Source: JADJPO01 sp963724535 (lineage in GTDB: Bacteria > Actinomycetota > Actinomycetes > Actinomycetales > Kineosporiaceae). Taken from it: 64,000 nt of DNA. Of this stretch, positions 34,279 through 43,160 are shown in pieces. Under the pieces are notes generated by a model. The model worked only from the letters and a program-made list of their open reading frames with translations, had not been told where the DNA came from and made no database searches. Location of the stretch: contig CAVRVD010000016.1 of NCBI GenBank assembly GCA_963724535.1, positions 248,001 to 312,000 of the forward strand, given 5' to 3'. A program made the position numbers and the translations under genes. Every line of letters begins with the position of its first letter. The stretch's first letter is position 1.

Positions 34279-36229
34279 ATGACCCCCGTGCCGACGCGGG
34301 GCGTACGCGGTGGCGTGGCCACTGCGCTCGGTGCCGCGATCGCCCTTGCCCTCGTCGTGTTGCCGGCCGCCCCTGCGACTGCCCAGGCGCAGGACGACGT
34401 GGTGGAACGGCGGCTGGTCCAGACCTACGCACCCGTCCTGCGGCTCCAGAAGCAGGACGAGCCCTGCGGTCCTGGCGAGGGGTATGACCCGGTGAACGTC
34501 GACGTCGTCCTCGGCAATGCAGAGGTGGCGCTTCGCGGGCCCTGGGACCGGGTGAACCTCGTGAGCGTGGGGCCCACTGCCGACGACCTCGGCGCGGGGC
34601 TGGCGGGCTACCACCTCAACTTCCCGGGCACCGCGCTCGACGCGGGGTGCACCTATGAGCAGTGGCAACGGCGCGCGGCCGAGGGCAGCAGTCCGACCGC
34701 GTATGCGCAGGTGGTGCACGAGGAGGACCGCCCGGACAAGTTGGCCGTGCAGTACTGGTTCTTCTACGTCTTCAACGACTACAACAACAAGCACGAGGGC
34801 GACTGGGAGATGATCCAGCTCGTCTTCGACACGAATGATCCGCAGCGCGCTCTGACCGACGGTCCGGCGCAGGTCGGCTACAGCCAGCATGAGGGTGCGG
34901 AGCGTGCCGGCTGGGGTGCGAACAAGCTCGAGATCGTCGACGCGACGCACCCCGTGGTGTATCCGGCGGCCGGCTCGCACGCGCACTACTTCGATCCCGC
35001 CGTGTTCCTGGGACGCACCGCCGACCAGGGCGTCGGCTGCGACGACACGACGGGTCCGGCCCGTGAGCTGAGCCCTGCGATCGCGTTCGTGCCGTCCGCT
35101 TCTACGCAGTACCTGCCGGCGTACCCGTGGCTGGGCTACGAGGGGCGCTGGGGCGAGTTGCAGGATGCGTTCTTCAACGGGCCCACGGGCCCGAACATGA
35201 AGGAGCAGTGGACGCACCCGATCACGTGGGCCGAGCAGACCTGGCGGGACACCGCCTTCGCCGTCCCGCTGGGCGGCCAAAGCCTGGGCGGGCCCTGGGC
35301 CACGGATCTGTTCTGCACCGGGGTCGGGGCCGGATCCGATCTCCTGCGCCGTACGCTGGCCAACCCGACGCTGGTGCTTCTCACCCTGGCCGTCTTCGCG
35401 GCGCTGGTCATCGCGGCGGCCACCCGGACACGGTGGGGTCCGGCCGATCCGTTACCCCTGGTACAACGCCGGTCCTGGGGTCAGGCCCTCGGCGCGGCGC
35501 GCGTCGCCTACACTCGGCGGCCGTTGCTCTTCCTCGGCCCCTGCAGCGTGTACGTCCCGCTGATGCTCCTTGCGGCGGGCGCGCAGTGGATCCTGTTCAC
35601 CTTCACGGGCTTGGGGGACTTCGAAGAGGTCGCCGGGGAGCGGCAGGGGTACGTCGTGGCGGTCGTCCTGCTGATCGGTGCGGTGTTCGCTCTCCTGGCC
35701 TACATCGTCGTGATCGGTGCGACCGCCTGGTCCGTTGGCGAGCTTGACCACGGGCGAGACGGCACCGTCGTCTCTGCTGCTCATGGCGTCGGACGGCGCT
35801 GGCGTGCTCTCGCCGGCGGCACGACTCTCATGGTCGCCGTGGTGTCGTTGCTCACCCTGCTGCTGGTAACGGTCCCGGTCGGGATCTATCTGCTGGTCCG
35901 GAGGGCGTTCTTCGTTCAGGCCATCGTTCTGGAGGATGCTGGGGTGGGCGAGGCGTTCGCCCGCAGCAAGGCTCTGGTTCACGGACGCTGGTGGCACACG
36001 GCACTGGTGAGTGCCTTGGTCGTGGGCCTCGGTGTGGTGATCGGCCCCCTCGCCGGGGGTTGCCCTGATCTTCGTCACCCAGACGTCGTTCGCCGTGGTC
36101 AACCTCGTCTCCGGCCTGGTCTACGCGGTGACGATCACGTACGTGGGGCTCGTGCTGACCTACCTGTACGCCGACCTGAACCGGCGGTCGATACCCGATC
36201 CGTCGCACCAGACGCCGCCGGGTCCGTAG
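34279..36229 (+). pseudogene. Vps62-domain/multi-span membrane protein, frameshifted near the 3' end
   Basis: ATG 34279 opens with a signal peptide (VATALGAAIALALVVLPAAP-ATA). An extracytoplasmic Vps62/DUF946-like domain (~30-350) shows LAVQYWFFYVFNDYNNKHEG and DWEMIQLVF. A single span (~360-380) and a four-span C-terminal region (~400-600) follow. At the G5 run 36055-36059 the frame changes: the first frame runs on as GGCPDLRHP, non-homologous, while the next frame continues cleanly as GVALIFVTQTSFAVVNLVSG, LVYAVTITYVGLVLTYLYAD and stops at 36229. Removing one G restores about 650 codons. A homopolymer indel may be real, a phase switch or an assembly error. If not corrected, the ribosome reads to a different stop at 36480. 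Confidence 0.7.
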
Positions 36230-36239
36230 GTCGCAGCCC

Positions 36240-36608
36240 TCAGTCCGGCTCCGTCCGCCTCGCCCTCGCTTCGAGCTCGGCCCTTCGCCACGGTGCGACT
36301 CCGTCGATCTCGGCGCCGAGCGAGATGCTGAGAATGGTCCGGACCACGACCAGGATTCCCAGGACCGAGACGCTTTCCAGCGAGGCCTCGACCGCGACCG
36401 TCTGGATCACGTCGGCGGCAACGAGCAGTTCCAGGCCCAGCAGCAGGGTGCGTCCGAGGCGCCGCCGGGTCCGTTGGTAGTCCGCACGACCTCGGGCAAG
36501 GCCGACCAGCGAGTCCGTGCCGACATAGAGCGCGCCGACAACGAGAACGAGCACGCCCACGGCCTCGAAGGCGCGGACGATCTCCTCTACCAACGAGGTC
36601 CACTCCAC
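36240..36608 (-). CDS. DUF1622-family membrane protein
   Basis: 122 residues. Three hydrophobic segments (FEAVGVLVLVVGALYVGTD, LLLGLELLVAADVIQTV, SVLGILVVVRTILSISLG) flank the family hallmark RRLGRTLLLGLELLVAADVI. The charged C-terminus WRRAELEARARRTEPD is cytosolic. Function unknown. GTG start. Ends 10 bp from the convergent Vps62-like gene. Confidence 0.82.
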   Translation of the reverse strand: MEWTSLVEEIVRAFEAVGVLVLVVGALYVGTDSLVGLARGRADYQRTRRRLGRTLLLGLELLVAADVIQTVAVEASLESVSVLGILVVVRTILSISLGAEIDGVAPWRRAELEARARRTEPD

Positions 36609-36667
36609 CGGGCACCCTCACGCGTGGTCCATAACCGGCCTAGCCAGCCGCAGACCGACCTTATGGT

Positions 36668-37048
36668 TCAGCTGAGGATCTTTGCCTTCTGGGCGGCGAA
36701 CTCGGTGTCGGTGAGCACACCGTCGTCGCGCAGCTTGCCGAGCTTGGCGAGCTCTTCGGCGGTGCTCGGGCCACCGACGGCGACCGAACGGATGTAGCTC
36801 TCCGCCGCCCGCTGCTGGTGGACCGCCTGGTCTATCGCGCGCTGCTGCATCGCGTCACCACGAGCGATCAGGTAGACGAACACGCCGATGAACGGGACCA
36901 CGAGCACGACGATCGCCCAGAGCGCCTTCCCCCAGCCGCTGAGGTCATGGCTGCGGAAGATGTCCATGAAGACGGAGATCGCGATCCAGATCCAGGCAAC
37001 CCACAAGAAGAACCACAACATTGACCAGAACAAGTCGAACAGGGGCAC
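36668..37048 (-). CDS. Phospholipase-D-nuclease N-terminal (PLDc_N) plus SHOCT membrane protein
   Basis: 126 residues. Two membrane spans (WSMLWFFLWVAWIWIAISVF and WAIVVLVVPFIGVFVYLIAR) form a PLDc_N-type domain with the motif DLSGWGKALW between them. A linker and a C-terminal SHOCT module (AEELAKLGKLRDDGVLTDTE-FAAQKAKIL) follow. Found across actinobacteria as small stress-linked membrane proteins; no activity established. GTG at 37048 is chosen because GAGGAGG lies five bases upstream, although the frame is open further. A 16-bp tandem repeat and dyad copy 6 lie upstream. Confidence 0.82.
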   Translation of the reverse strand: MPLFDLFWSMLWFFLWVAWIWIAISVFMDIFRSHDLSGWGKALWAIVVLVVPFIGVFVYLIARGDAMQQRAIDQAVHQQRAAESYIRSVAVGGPSTAEELAKLGKLRDDGVLTDTEFAAQKAKILS

Positions 37049-37057
37049 GACTACCTC

Positions 37058-37135
37058 CTCAGTCACCACACGACTCAGTCACTACACGACTCAGCCACTA
37101 CGCGACTCAGTCATACACGATCAGTCTCTTCACGA
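37058..37135. repeat. Five tandem 16-bp units, CTCAGTCACYACACGA
   Basis: Units at 37058, 37074, 37090, 37106 (15 bp) and 37121 (15 bp, most diverged). They occupy the 5' leader or promoter of the SHOCT membrane gene, ending 10 bp before its start codon and including its ribosome-site flank. Copy number could vary between strains. Confidence 0.8.
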
Positions 37136-37179
37136 CGGTCCCCTTTGCCTGAGCCTCTCGAGAGCGGCCACCGACGTCG

Positions 37180-37196
37180 CCACCCGAAGTGGGTGA
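37180..37196. promoter_or_regulatory. CACCC-N5-GGGTG dyad, copy 6
   Basis: CCACCC-GAAGT-GGGTGA, differing only in the first base from the exact copies. It is 132 bp before the start of the SHOCT membrane gene, upstream of the tandem repeat. Confidence 0.55.
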
Positions 37197-37310
37197 TCCT
37201 TGCGTCGGGGTTGGCCCAAATCCTCGTCGGGCGGGTGCGGGCGACGTGCTCCTCAGCCTCGACCGGCTCCACCAAGCCCCGACTCGCTGGCGCGGTCAGG
37301 GCTGTCGCTG

Positions 37311-37382
37311 TACCCCCGGCAGGATTCGAACCTGCGCCACCGCCTCCGGAGGGCGGTGCTCTATCCCCTGAGCTACGGGGGC
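37311..37382 (-). tRNA. tRNA-Arg (CCG anticodon)
   Basis: 72 nt, no encoded CCA. Acceptor GCCCCCG pairs with CGGGGGT (G1-U72, discriminator A); D arm TAGCTCAGGGGATAGAGC; anticodon stem CCGCC/GGCGG around loop CTCCGGA, giving anticodon CCG for CGG codons; T arm GCAGG-TTCGAAT-CCTGC is canonical. It sits at the edge of the accessory block, but no integrase or repeated 3' end was seen. Confidence 0.95.
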
Positions 37383-37460
37383 TCTGGACTCCCCGACGAT
37401 ATCAGCCCACCAGGCTCGCTCGAGCCGCCGTCCACCCCGCCCGGATCGCCGGAAGCGGTG

Positions 37461-38165
37461 TCAGTCCGTGCCGGTCTCGGCGAGCAGGCCGTCGAGGAAA
37501 CACGCCGCCTCCCAGGCGGCCCGCTCGGCGTCGCTGTCCTCGATCGCCGTGACCAGGGCCACATGGTCGTCGTCGTCGATCCGTCCCGAGCGGCTCAGGT
37601 TGTTCCGCACACTCTCGTGCAGTGCGCCCACGACGTTCTCGTACAGGTCGATCAGCAGCGGGTTGTGCGACGAGCGGACGATCGCCAGGTGCAGCGCGAC
37701 GTCTGCGGTCACCGCCAAGTCGGCGTCGTCGCGCCGCGAGGCCGCGTTCCGCTCGGCGATGAGCCGGTGTTGCTCGGCGACGTCGTCCGCCGTGCGGTAG
37801 AGCGCGGCCAGTCGGGCGCCGCCGACCTCAAGGGCCCGGCGGACCTCCAGCACGTGCCGGGCCCGCGACCCGGCGACCTGACGGCTGACGGCCCCGGCCA
37901 GCTCGCTGGCGGCCAGTACGTAGGTCCCCGATCCCTGACGTCGCTCAAGCAAACCGGCGTGCACCAGGGACTGGACCGCCTCGCGCACCGTGTTCCTGCT
38001 CGTCCCGGTCAGCTGGGACAGCTCGGTCTCCGTGGGGATGCGACCGCCGATCGGCCAGCTACCCGACGTGATCTGGCTGCGCAACTGCTCGATGACCTGA
38101 TCGATGAGGCCGGCGCGCCGCGCCGTGCGCAGTTGGGGCAGGGCTGTCGCCTCCATCTGCGTCAC
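37461..38165 (-). CDS. GntR-family transcriptional regulator, FadR subfamily
   Basis: 234 residues. N-terminal winged helix (~18-85; SGSWPIGGRIPTETELSQLT, TSRNTVREAVQSLVHAGLLE, RRQGSGTYV) and a C-terminal all-helical FCD ligand-binding domain (~100-225; ALEVGGARLAALY, with metal/ligand positions in DVALHLAIVRSSHNPLLIDL). FadR-type regulators usually repress catabolic or transport genes and respond to a carboxylic acid. No obvious target operon adjoins it; the kinase downstream is on the same strand after a 154-bp gap that begins past its own stop at 37461's neighbour tRNA side. Effector unknown. Confidence 0.88.
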   Translation of the reverse strand: MTQMEATALPQLRTARRAGLIDQVIEQLRSQITSGSWPIGGRIPTETELSQLTGTSRNTVREAVQSLVHAGLLERRQGSGTYVLAASELAGAVSRQVAGSRARHVLEVRRALEVGGARLAALYRTADDVAEQHRLIAERNAASRRDDADLAVTADVALHLAIVRSSHNPLLIDLYENVVGALHESVRNNLSRSGRIDDDDHVALVTAIEDSDAERAAWEAACFLDGLLAETGTD

Positions 38166-38319
38166 CGCCGTGCCGGCCTGTCCATTACCGCATGATAACT
38201 CGCCGTGCCCGGCGACACGGGGTGTGCGCCGTCACCGGACGGCGGCCGAGGTCCGGTCACGAAGGGTGAGCGCTGCCCGATCGCCCGGCCCCTGCAGAAC
38301 CTCACCGCAAGCGACCGGC

Positions 38320-40533
38320 TCAGCCGCCCTCGGGGATGGTGAGCGGCAGGCTGATGGTGAATCTGGCTCCCTGCCCCGGGCCGGACTCGACGTCCAGCCG
38401 ACCGGCGTGCTTCTTGACGATCACCGCATAGGCCATGCTCAGGCCCTGCCCAGTGCCCTTGCCGACCGACTTGGTCGTGAAGAAGGGGTCGAACACCCGG
38501 CGCCGGACGTGCTCGGGCATGCCCGGTCCGTCGTCCGCGACCACGACCTGCACCTGGTCGACGTGCAGCGCCGTGCTCACCCGGATGGTGCCCAACCCGG
38601 TGGCCCCGGTGCCGCTGCGCTGCTGCCCGATCGCGTGGGCGGCGTTGATGATGATGTTCAGCAGCACCTGCTTCAGCTCGCCCTCGAAGCAGGGCACTGC
38701 GGGAAGGGCGGGATCGAGGTCGAGCTGCAGGTCCGCGACGTACTTCCACTCGTTGCGGCATACCTTGACCGTGCTCTCCACCGCCCGGTTGAGGTCGGCC
38801 CCGGCGCGTCTCGAGCCCGGGTGGGAGTAGTCCTTCATCGCCTTGACGATCTCCGCGACCCGCTGCAGCCCCTCCTGGGACTGGCTGAGCGCGCAGGGGA
38901 TCTCGGACGCCAAGAAGTCCATGTCGGCGAGCGCGACGGCCCGCCGGGCGGCCTCGACCTGCTCCTCGGCCGACCCGACTGTCCCGGCCGTCTGGGACAG
39001 CACCCGGTTCACCTCACGCAGCGCGTCCAGCACCCGGCCTACGCCGTCGGCCACGAACCGGGTGTTGTCCGAGACGTACTGGACCGGGGTGTTGATCTCG
39101 TGGGCGATCCCGGCGGCCAGCTGCCCGATCGACTCCAGCCGCGAGGCCTGGGCCAGCTGTCGTTCGAGCTCGCTGAGCTGGGTGATGTCGGCGGCCACAC
39201 CGATGACGCCGCTGACCTCCTGACGCGGCGGGTCGACACGGGTCGGCACGAGCAGCGGGCCGCGCTCGCCGTAGGGCAGGACGCTGAGCAGCAGCTCGTG
39301 CCGCTCGTCGGCGCCCTGATGCAGCAGCACCCGCACGTCGAAGTGCGGCCGGCCGGTGGCGAAAACCTCAGCCTCGAGCGCGGGCAGCAGCTCACTGAGC
39401 TCATCCGTGACGGGCAGATCCGCCTCACTGCGGCCGAGCACCTCCGCGGACGCGGCGATCCGGCGCAGGCCGAGGAAGGCCCGGTTGACGCCCGAGTAGG
39501 TCAGGGCGGCTGGCTCGGTGGGCGACGCGGCGTCGTCGCCGGGTGCGGGCGTGTGGTGCCGGGCGGCCGTCTTCCAGTAGACGAGGTGCGGGATCGAGGC
39601 GAGCACCCGATCCAGGAACGCCTTCTCGGCGGCGATCTCGTCGGCCAGAGCCTGGACCCGCTGGTTGGTGCTGCGCAGCTGCTGCTCGGCGCGGCGTCGT
39701 TCGGTGATGTCCCGCTCCACGCCGACGAAGCGGTGGATCCGTCCGTCCACCAGCACCGGCTGCACCTTGAGATGTGCCCAGTACGCCCGGCCGTCGGTGC
39801 GTTCCGCCGGCAGGTCGACGTCCACCCGTAGCCCCCGGTCGATCCGCGCCGCTATCGCGCGGATCTCGCCGTCCGCAGGGTCGCCGTCCGCAGGGTCGCC
39901 GTCCCCGGAACGCCACAGGTCCATCCGGCGCCGGCCCACGGCGTCCTGCTCGCTGTGGCCGGTCAGCTGGCAGAAGGCGTCGTTGACCCACTCGATCCGC
40001 CCGGCGGCGTCTTGGATCACGACGGCGTCGTCGGTGTGCTCGGCGACCAGCGCCAGCAGCTGAGCGTGCTCGGTGATCCGGACCAGCTCGGCCTGGGTGG
40101 CCATGGCGCGGGTGATGTCGACGATGGAGACCACGGCCTTGGCCAGGTCATGGCCGGAGACGGCGTGGGCCCGGACGACGACGAACTCCTCGGTCCCCGC
40201 CCACCCCCAGTGCAGCTTGACCTCGTCATGCTGCCGGCCGCCGTCCAGCACGCCGCGCACCGTGGCGTGCAGCCCGGTGACGTCGTCGGGCCGGGCCAGG
40301 TTCGTGGTCAGGGTGAAGAAGTCCGAGCCGATGGTCGAGTCGGGCAGGCCCAGGGAGGCGATGGCCTGGTCCCAGTTTCGGTTGGCGCCGAGCAGCGTCC
40401 CGTCTCCGGCGAGGATGCAGATCCGACCCTCCAGCGAGTCGATCACACACCGGAGCAACTGTTCGGCCGCGCTCCCGCTCCGGGCGCCGTCAGGTCCGCT
40501 GCCGGCCTGCGGGCCGGTCGACGTCGTCGTCAT
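38320..40533 (-). CDS. Multi-PAS sensor histidine kinase
   Basis: 737 residues, no membrane spans, so cytosolic. Three PAS-like domains: ~25-130, ~140-290 (VIQDAAGRIEWVNDAFCQLT, ERDITERRRAEQQ) and ~305-455 (GVIGVAADITQLSELERQL). Phosphoacceptor H box GIAHEINTPVQYVSDN (~478) and an HATPase domain with N box LLNIIINAAHAI and G boxes VVADDGPGMP and GKGTGQGLSMAYAVI. The H box followed by NTPVQYV is typical of cytoplasmic kinases of the chemosensory/phosphorelay HWE-unrelated class. An in-frame 15-bp duplication (39868-39897) gives GDPADGDPADG. The ATG overlaps the stop of the HDOD response regulator (ATGA), its probable partner. Confidence 0.9.
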   Translation of the reverse strand: MTTTSTGPQAGSGPDGARSGSAAEQLLRCVIDSLEGRICILAGDGTLLGANRNWDQAIASLGLPDSTIGSDFFTLTTNLARPDDVTGLHATVRGVLDGGRQHDEVKLHWGWAGTEEFVVVRAHAVSGHDLAKAVVSIVDITRAMATQAELVRITEHAQLLALVAEHTDDAVVIQDAAGRIEWVNDAFCQLTGHSEQDAVGRRRMDLWRSGDGDPADGDPADGEIRAIAARIDRGLRVDVDLPAERTDGRAYWAHLKVQPVLVDGRIHRFVGVERDITERRRAEQQLRSTNQRVQALADEIAAEKAFLDRVLASIPHLVYWKTAARHHTPAPGDDAASPTEPAALTYSGVNRAFLGLRRIAASAEVLGRSEADLPVTDELSELLPALEAEVFATGRPHFDVRVLLHQGADERHELLLSVLPYGERGPLLVPTRVDPPRQEVSGVIGVAADITQLSELERQLAQASRLESIGQLAAGIAHEINTPVQYVSDNTRFVADGVGRVLDALREVNRVLSQTAGTVGSAEEQVEAARRAVALADMDFLASEIPCALSQSQEGLQRVAEIVKAMKDYSHPGSRRAGADLNRAVESTVKVCRNEWKYVADLQLDLDPALPAVPCFEGELKQVLLNIIINAAHAIGQQRSGTGATGLGTIRVSTALHVDQVQVVVADDGPGMPEHVRRRVFDPFFTTKSVGKGTGQGLSMAYAVIVKKHAGRLDVESGPGQGARFTISLPLTIPEGG
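39868..39897. repeat. Two tandem 15-bp units inside the histidine kinase
   Basis: GCCGTCCGCAGGGTC twice, followed by a partial third; in frame, it encodes DPADG repeats in a PAS loop. Confidence 0.75.
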
Positions 40534-41756
40534 CCGGCCATCTCCGGTTCGGCCTCCTCAGCGGCGAGCAACCGGTCGCACATCGCGTTCCAGCTTTGCC
40601 AGGTCTGCGGATGGGTCCGCGCCGCGACGACCGCAGCCGCCTGCTCCGCCGGAGCGTCGGGGCACAGGCTGCGCCGGGCGGCCAGGGTGAGCACCAGCTC
40701 CTCGAGGCCGGCCCCGGGGTCAGCCGGCGCGGTGGACTGTCCCGCGACGAGGTGGACGACGCGGGAGGAGAATCCCCACAGGCCGAGCAGGTAGGCGCCG
40801 GCCTGCGCGACCGTGCATCCGAAGTGGGTGCGTTCCAGGCTGGTCAGCGCCTCGGGATCGGCGAGTAGCCCCGGGTCCTGCTCGAGCGCCTCCTCGAGGC
40901 CGGTGGCGGCCTCGGGGCGGCCGACGGCCAACACCAGGGAACCGATGTCCAGCAGGGTCGCCGCCAGGACCGCCGAGCACAGCCGGCCGGGCGCCCAACC
41001 CTCGGCGGCGCCGATCGTGCGGACCATGACGCCGCGGCGTAGCGCCCGGTGGCGCAGCTGCTGGGTCTGGAGCGGGTCACCGCCCCCGAGCAGGCGGAAG
41101 GTGGTCCCGGTGGCGACCAGCGCCTGAATGGTGTCCAGCCCCAGCATGGTCACGGCGTCGCGGACGGTCTCGATCTGCCGGGGGATCCCGAAGAAGGCCG
41201 AGTTGGTCAGCTTCAGCAGCTCCACGCAGGTGGCCACGTCCTTGTCGATGATCCGGGTGACGGTCTCTCCGGAGCAGTCCGGCCGCGCCAGAGCTGCGGT
41301 GAGCTCGTGGTAGACGGCCGGCATCGTGGGCAGGTTCGTGGTTCCGCCGATCAGGTTGCGAAGGGCAGGGTCGGTCAGCGTCCGGCGCACCGTGAGCGCC
41401 CGGTCGACCACGGCGGCGACGGTGTCGATGTCGCACGGCTTGGACAGGAACTGGTGGGCCGAGGCGGCCGCCGCCAGCACCGCGCTGCGCTCGGCCTCGC
41501 CGGACAGCACGATGCGCACCGTGCCCGGGTACAGCTGCTGGACCCGACCGAGCAGCTGCGCGCCGTCCATGCCAGGCATCCGCATGTCCGAGACGACCGC
41601 GTCACAGTCCTCACCGGCCATCAGGTCCAGGGCTGCGCTGCCCGAGTCGGCGAACAGCACCTGCCAGTCGACCCCGTGGCCGTACAGGCCGCGGCGCAGC
41701 CCTGACAGCAGGTGCGGCTCGTCGTCGACGAACAGCACACGCGGTGCGGTCGGCAT
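40530..41756 (-). CDS. Response regulator with receiver and HDOD domains
   Basis: 408 residues. Receiver domain ~1-125 (VLFVDDEPHLL, phospho-Asp in AVVSDMRMPGMDG, Lys in QFLSKPCDID). HDOD domain ~145-345 (NLPTMPAVYHELTAALARPD, LKLTNSAFFGIPRQIETVRD-AVTMLGLDTIQALV), which is related to HD domains but lacks the full catalytic set and acts as a signalling scaffold. ATG at 41756 follows GGGAG and gives the conserved receiver start. First gene of a two-gene operon with the histidine kinase (ATGA overlap); divergent from the next response regulator across 191 bp, so the three are likely co-controlled. Confidence 0.87.
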   Translation of the reverse strand: MPTAPRVLFVDDEPHLLSGLRRGLYGHGVDWQVLFADSGSAALDLMAGEDCDAVVSDMRMPGMDGAQLLGRVQQLYPGTVRIVLSGEAERSAVLAAAASAHQFLSKPCDIDTVAAVVDRALTVRRTLTDPALRNLIGGTTNLPTMPAVYHELTAALARPDCSGETVTRIIDKDVATCVELLKLTNSAFFGIPRQIETVRDAVTMLGLDTIQALVATGTTFRLLGGGDPLQTQQLRHRALRRGVMVRTIGAAEGWAPGRLCSAVLAATLLDIGSLVLAVGRPEAATGLEEALEQDPGLLADPEALTSLERTHFGCTVAQAGAYLLGLWGFSSRVVHLVAGQSTAPADPGAGLEELVLTLAARRSLCPDAPAEQAAAVVAARTHPQTWQSWNAMCDRLLAAEEAEPEMAG

Positions 41757-41947
41757 CCGTCGTTCTCCCGGGCGTGGCGAAACGTCCTCGTGGCCACAGC
41801 CATCGGCCCGTCGGGCCGCCCCCTTGAGAGGACGCAACGGACCGCGCCGCGGCGCACCGGGCGGCAGGACTCAAGGGCGCGCCCGGCGCTGACGATGTGC
41901 AGTCTGGTTCATTGGGTGTGAGGTTCGTCGGTGGAGATGAGGGGGCG

Positions 41948-43093
41948 ATGAGCCCGCGGGTGCTGATGGTGGACGACGAGCCGCGGGTCCTGGACGCTCT
42001 GCGCCGCACCCTGGCCGGCCGCTACCAGGTCGCATGGGCCGATTCCGGGCAGGCCGGTCTGCAGGAGCAGCGGGCCGCGACCGTGAGCGGGCAGCCGTTC
42101 GCGGTCATCGTCTCGGACATGATGATGCCGGGCATGAACGGTGCTCAGTTCCTCACGGCGGCGCGGCAGGCCGACCCGGACGTGGTGGCCCTGATCCTGT
42201 CCGGTCAGGCCGACCTGGACAGCACCATCAGCGCCGTCAACGACGCTGGGCTGTTCGGCTTCCTCACCAAGCCCTGCCCGCCGGAGGTGCTCACTCGGGC
42301 TCTCGACCGTGCCTTGGACCAGCACGCCCTGATCCTCGCCGAGCGCGATCTGCTCGAGCGCACGGTGCGCGGAGCCGTCGACATGCTCACCGAGCTGATG
42401 GCCAGTAGCAGCCCGTTGGCCTACGCCCGCTCGACGCGGATCAAGGAGATCGTGGCAGCGATCAGCCCGGCCCTCGGGCTGTCGCGGGAGTGGGCGCTGC
42501 TGCTGGCGGCACGCCTGTCCCAGGTGGGCTGCCTCGCAGTGCCGGTCGAGGTGCTCCAACGGGCCTACGGCGGCTCCGAGCTGAGCGCCGAGGAACGGGC
42601 GGTGTACCAGAGCCACCGCACCGGCGCCCGGGCGATGTTGGAGCGCATCCCGCGGCTGGAGACGGTGGCACAGTGGATCGGCTCGCAACCGCTGTCCGCG
42701 CAGGAGGCGCCGCCTCCGGACGCGGGCCCGGCCCAGCTGGCCTTCTGTGCCTCGGTGTCCCTGGTCGAGGCCTACGAGGAGAGCGACGACAGCGCCACGG
42801 CGGCGGCGGTGGTGGCCCGGTCGGGGTTCTACCCGGCCGACCTGGTGACCGAGCTCAACCAGGCCCGGTTGTTGCTGGTCAGCGCCGCGGGAGTGCTGCG
42901 CCAGGTGACCGTCGGCGAGTTGCGCGAGGGCATGGACCTGGAGCAGGACGTCGTCACTGGAGCCGGTCTGGTGCTGGTCCGGCGGGGTGAGCCGGTGACC
43001 GAGACGCTGGTCATCCGGTTGCGCAACTTCGCGGACACCGTCGGGATCGTCGAGCCGATCCGGGTGATCGACTATCGGGGTACCGCGCACTGA
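41948..43093 (+). CDS. Response regulator with receiver and degenerate HD-GYP domain
   Basis: 381 residues. Receiver ~1-120 (VLMVDDEPRVLDALRR, AVIVSDMMMPGMNG, FLTKPCPPEV). The rest follows the RpfG/HD-GYP layout (DLLERTVRGAVDMLTELMAS as in the linker helix, YARSTRIKEIVAAISPALGL), but the HDIGK-type metal motif is replaced by LSQVGCLAVP and the GYP region by GARAMLERIPRL, so cyclic-di-GMP hydrolysis is not expected; it may bind a ligand or partner instead. ATG at 41948 has GAGGGGG upstream. Divergently transcribed from the HDOD/kinase operon. Confidence 0.82.
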   Translation: MSPRVLMVDDEPRVLDALRRTLAGRYQVAWADSGQAGLQEQRAATVSGQPFAVIVSDMMMPGMNGAQFLTAARQADPDVVALILSGQADLDSTISAVNDAGLFGFLTKPCPPEVLTRALDRALDQHALILAERDLLERTVRGAVDMLTELMASSSPLAYARSTRIKEIVAAISPALGLSREWALLLAARLSQVGCLAVPVEVLQRAYGGSELSAEERAVYQSHRTGARAMLERIPRLETVAQWIGSQPLSAQEAPPPDAGPAQLAFCASVSLVEAYEESDDSATAAAVVARSGFYPADLVTELNQARLLLVSAAGVLRQVTVGELREGMDLEQDVVTGAGLVLVRRGEPVTETLVIRLRNFADTVGIVEPIRVIDYRGTAH

Positions 43094-43148
43094 GGCCACG
43101 GCCCGAGCAGCCCTGCCCGCCTCGGCCGGTCGGGGCCCGCCGAGCGCG

Positions 43149-43154
43149 TACCCT
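43149..43154 (+). promoter_or_regulatory. Putative -10 element of a leaderless argS promoter
   Basis: TACCCT is six bases before the argS GTG and there is no Shine-Dalgarno, as expected for a leaderless transcript. No recognisable -35. Confidence 0.4.
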
Positions 43155-43160
43155 GAACCG

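Noticed and set aside
37311..37382. Phage or ICE attachment site at tRNA-Arg
   Set aside because: No integrase, no direct repeat of the tRNA end elsewhere in the window, no phage genes.
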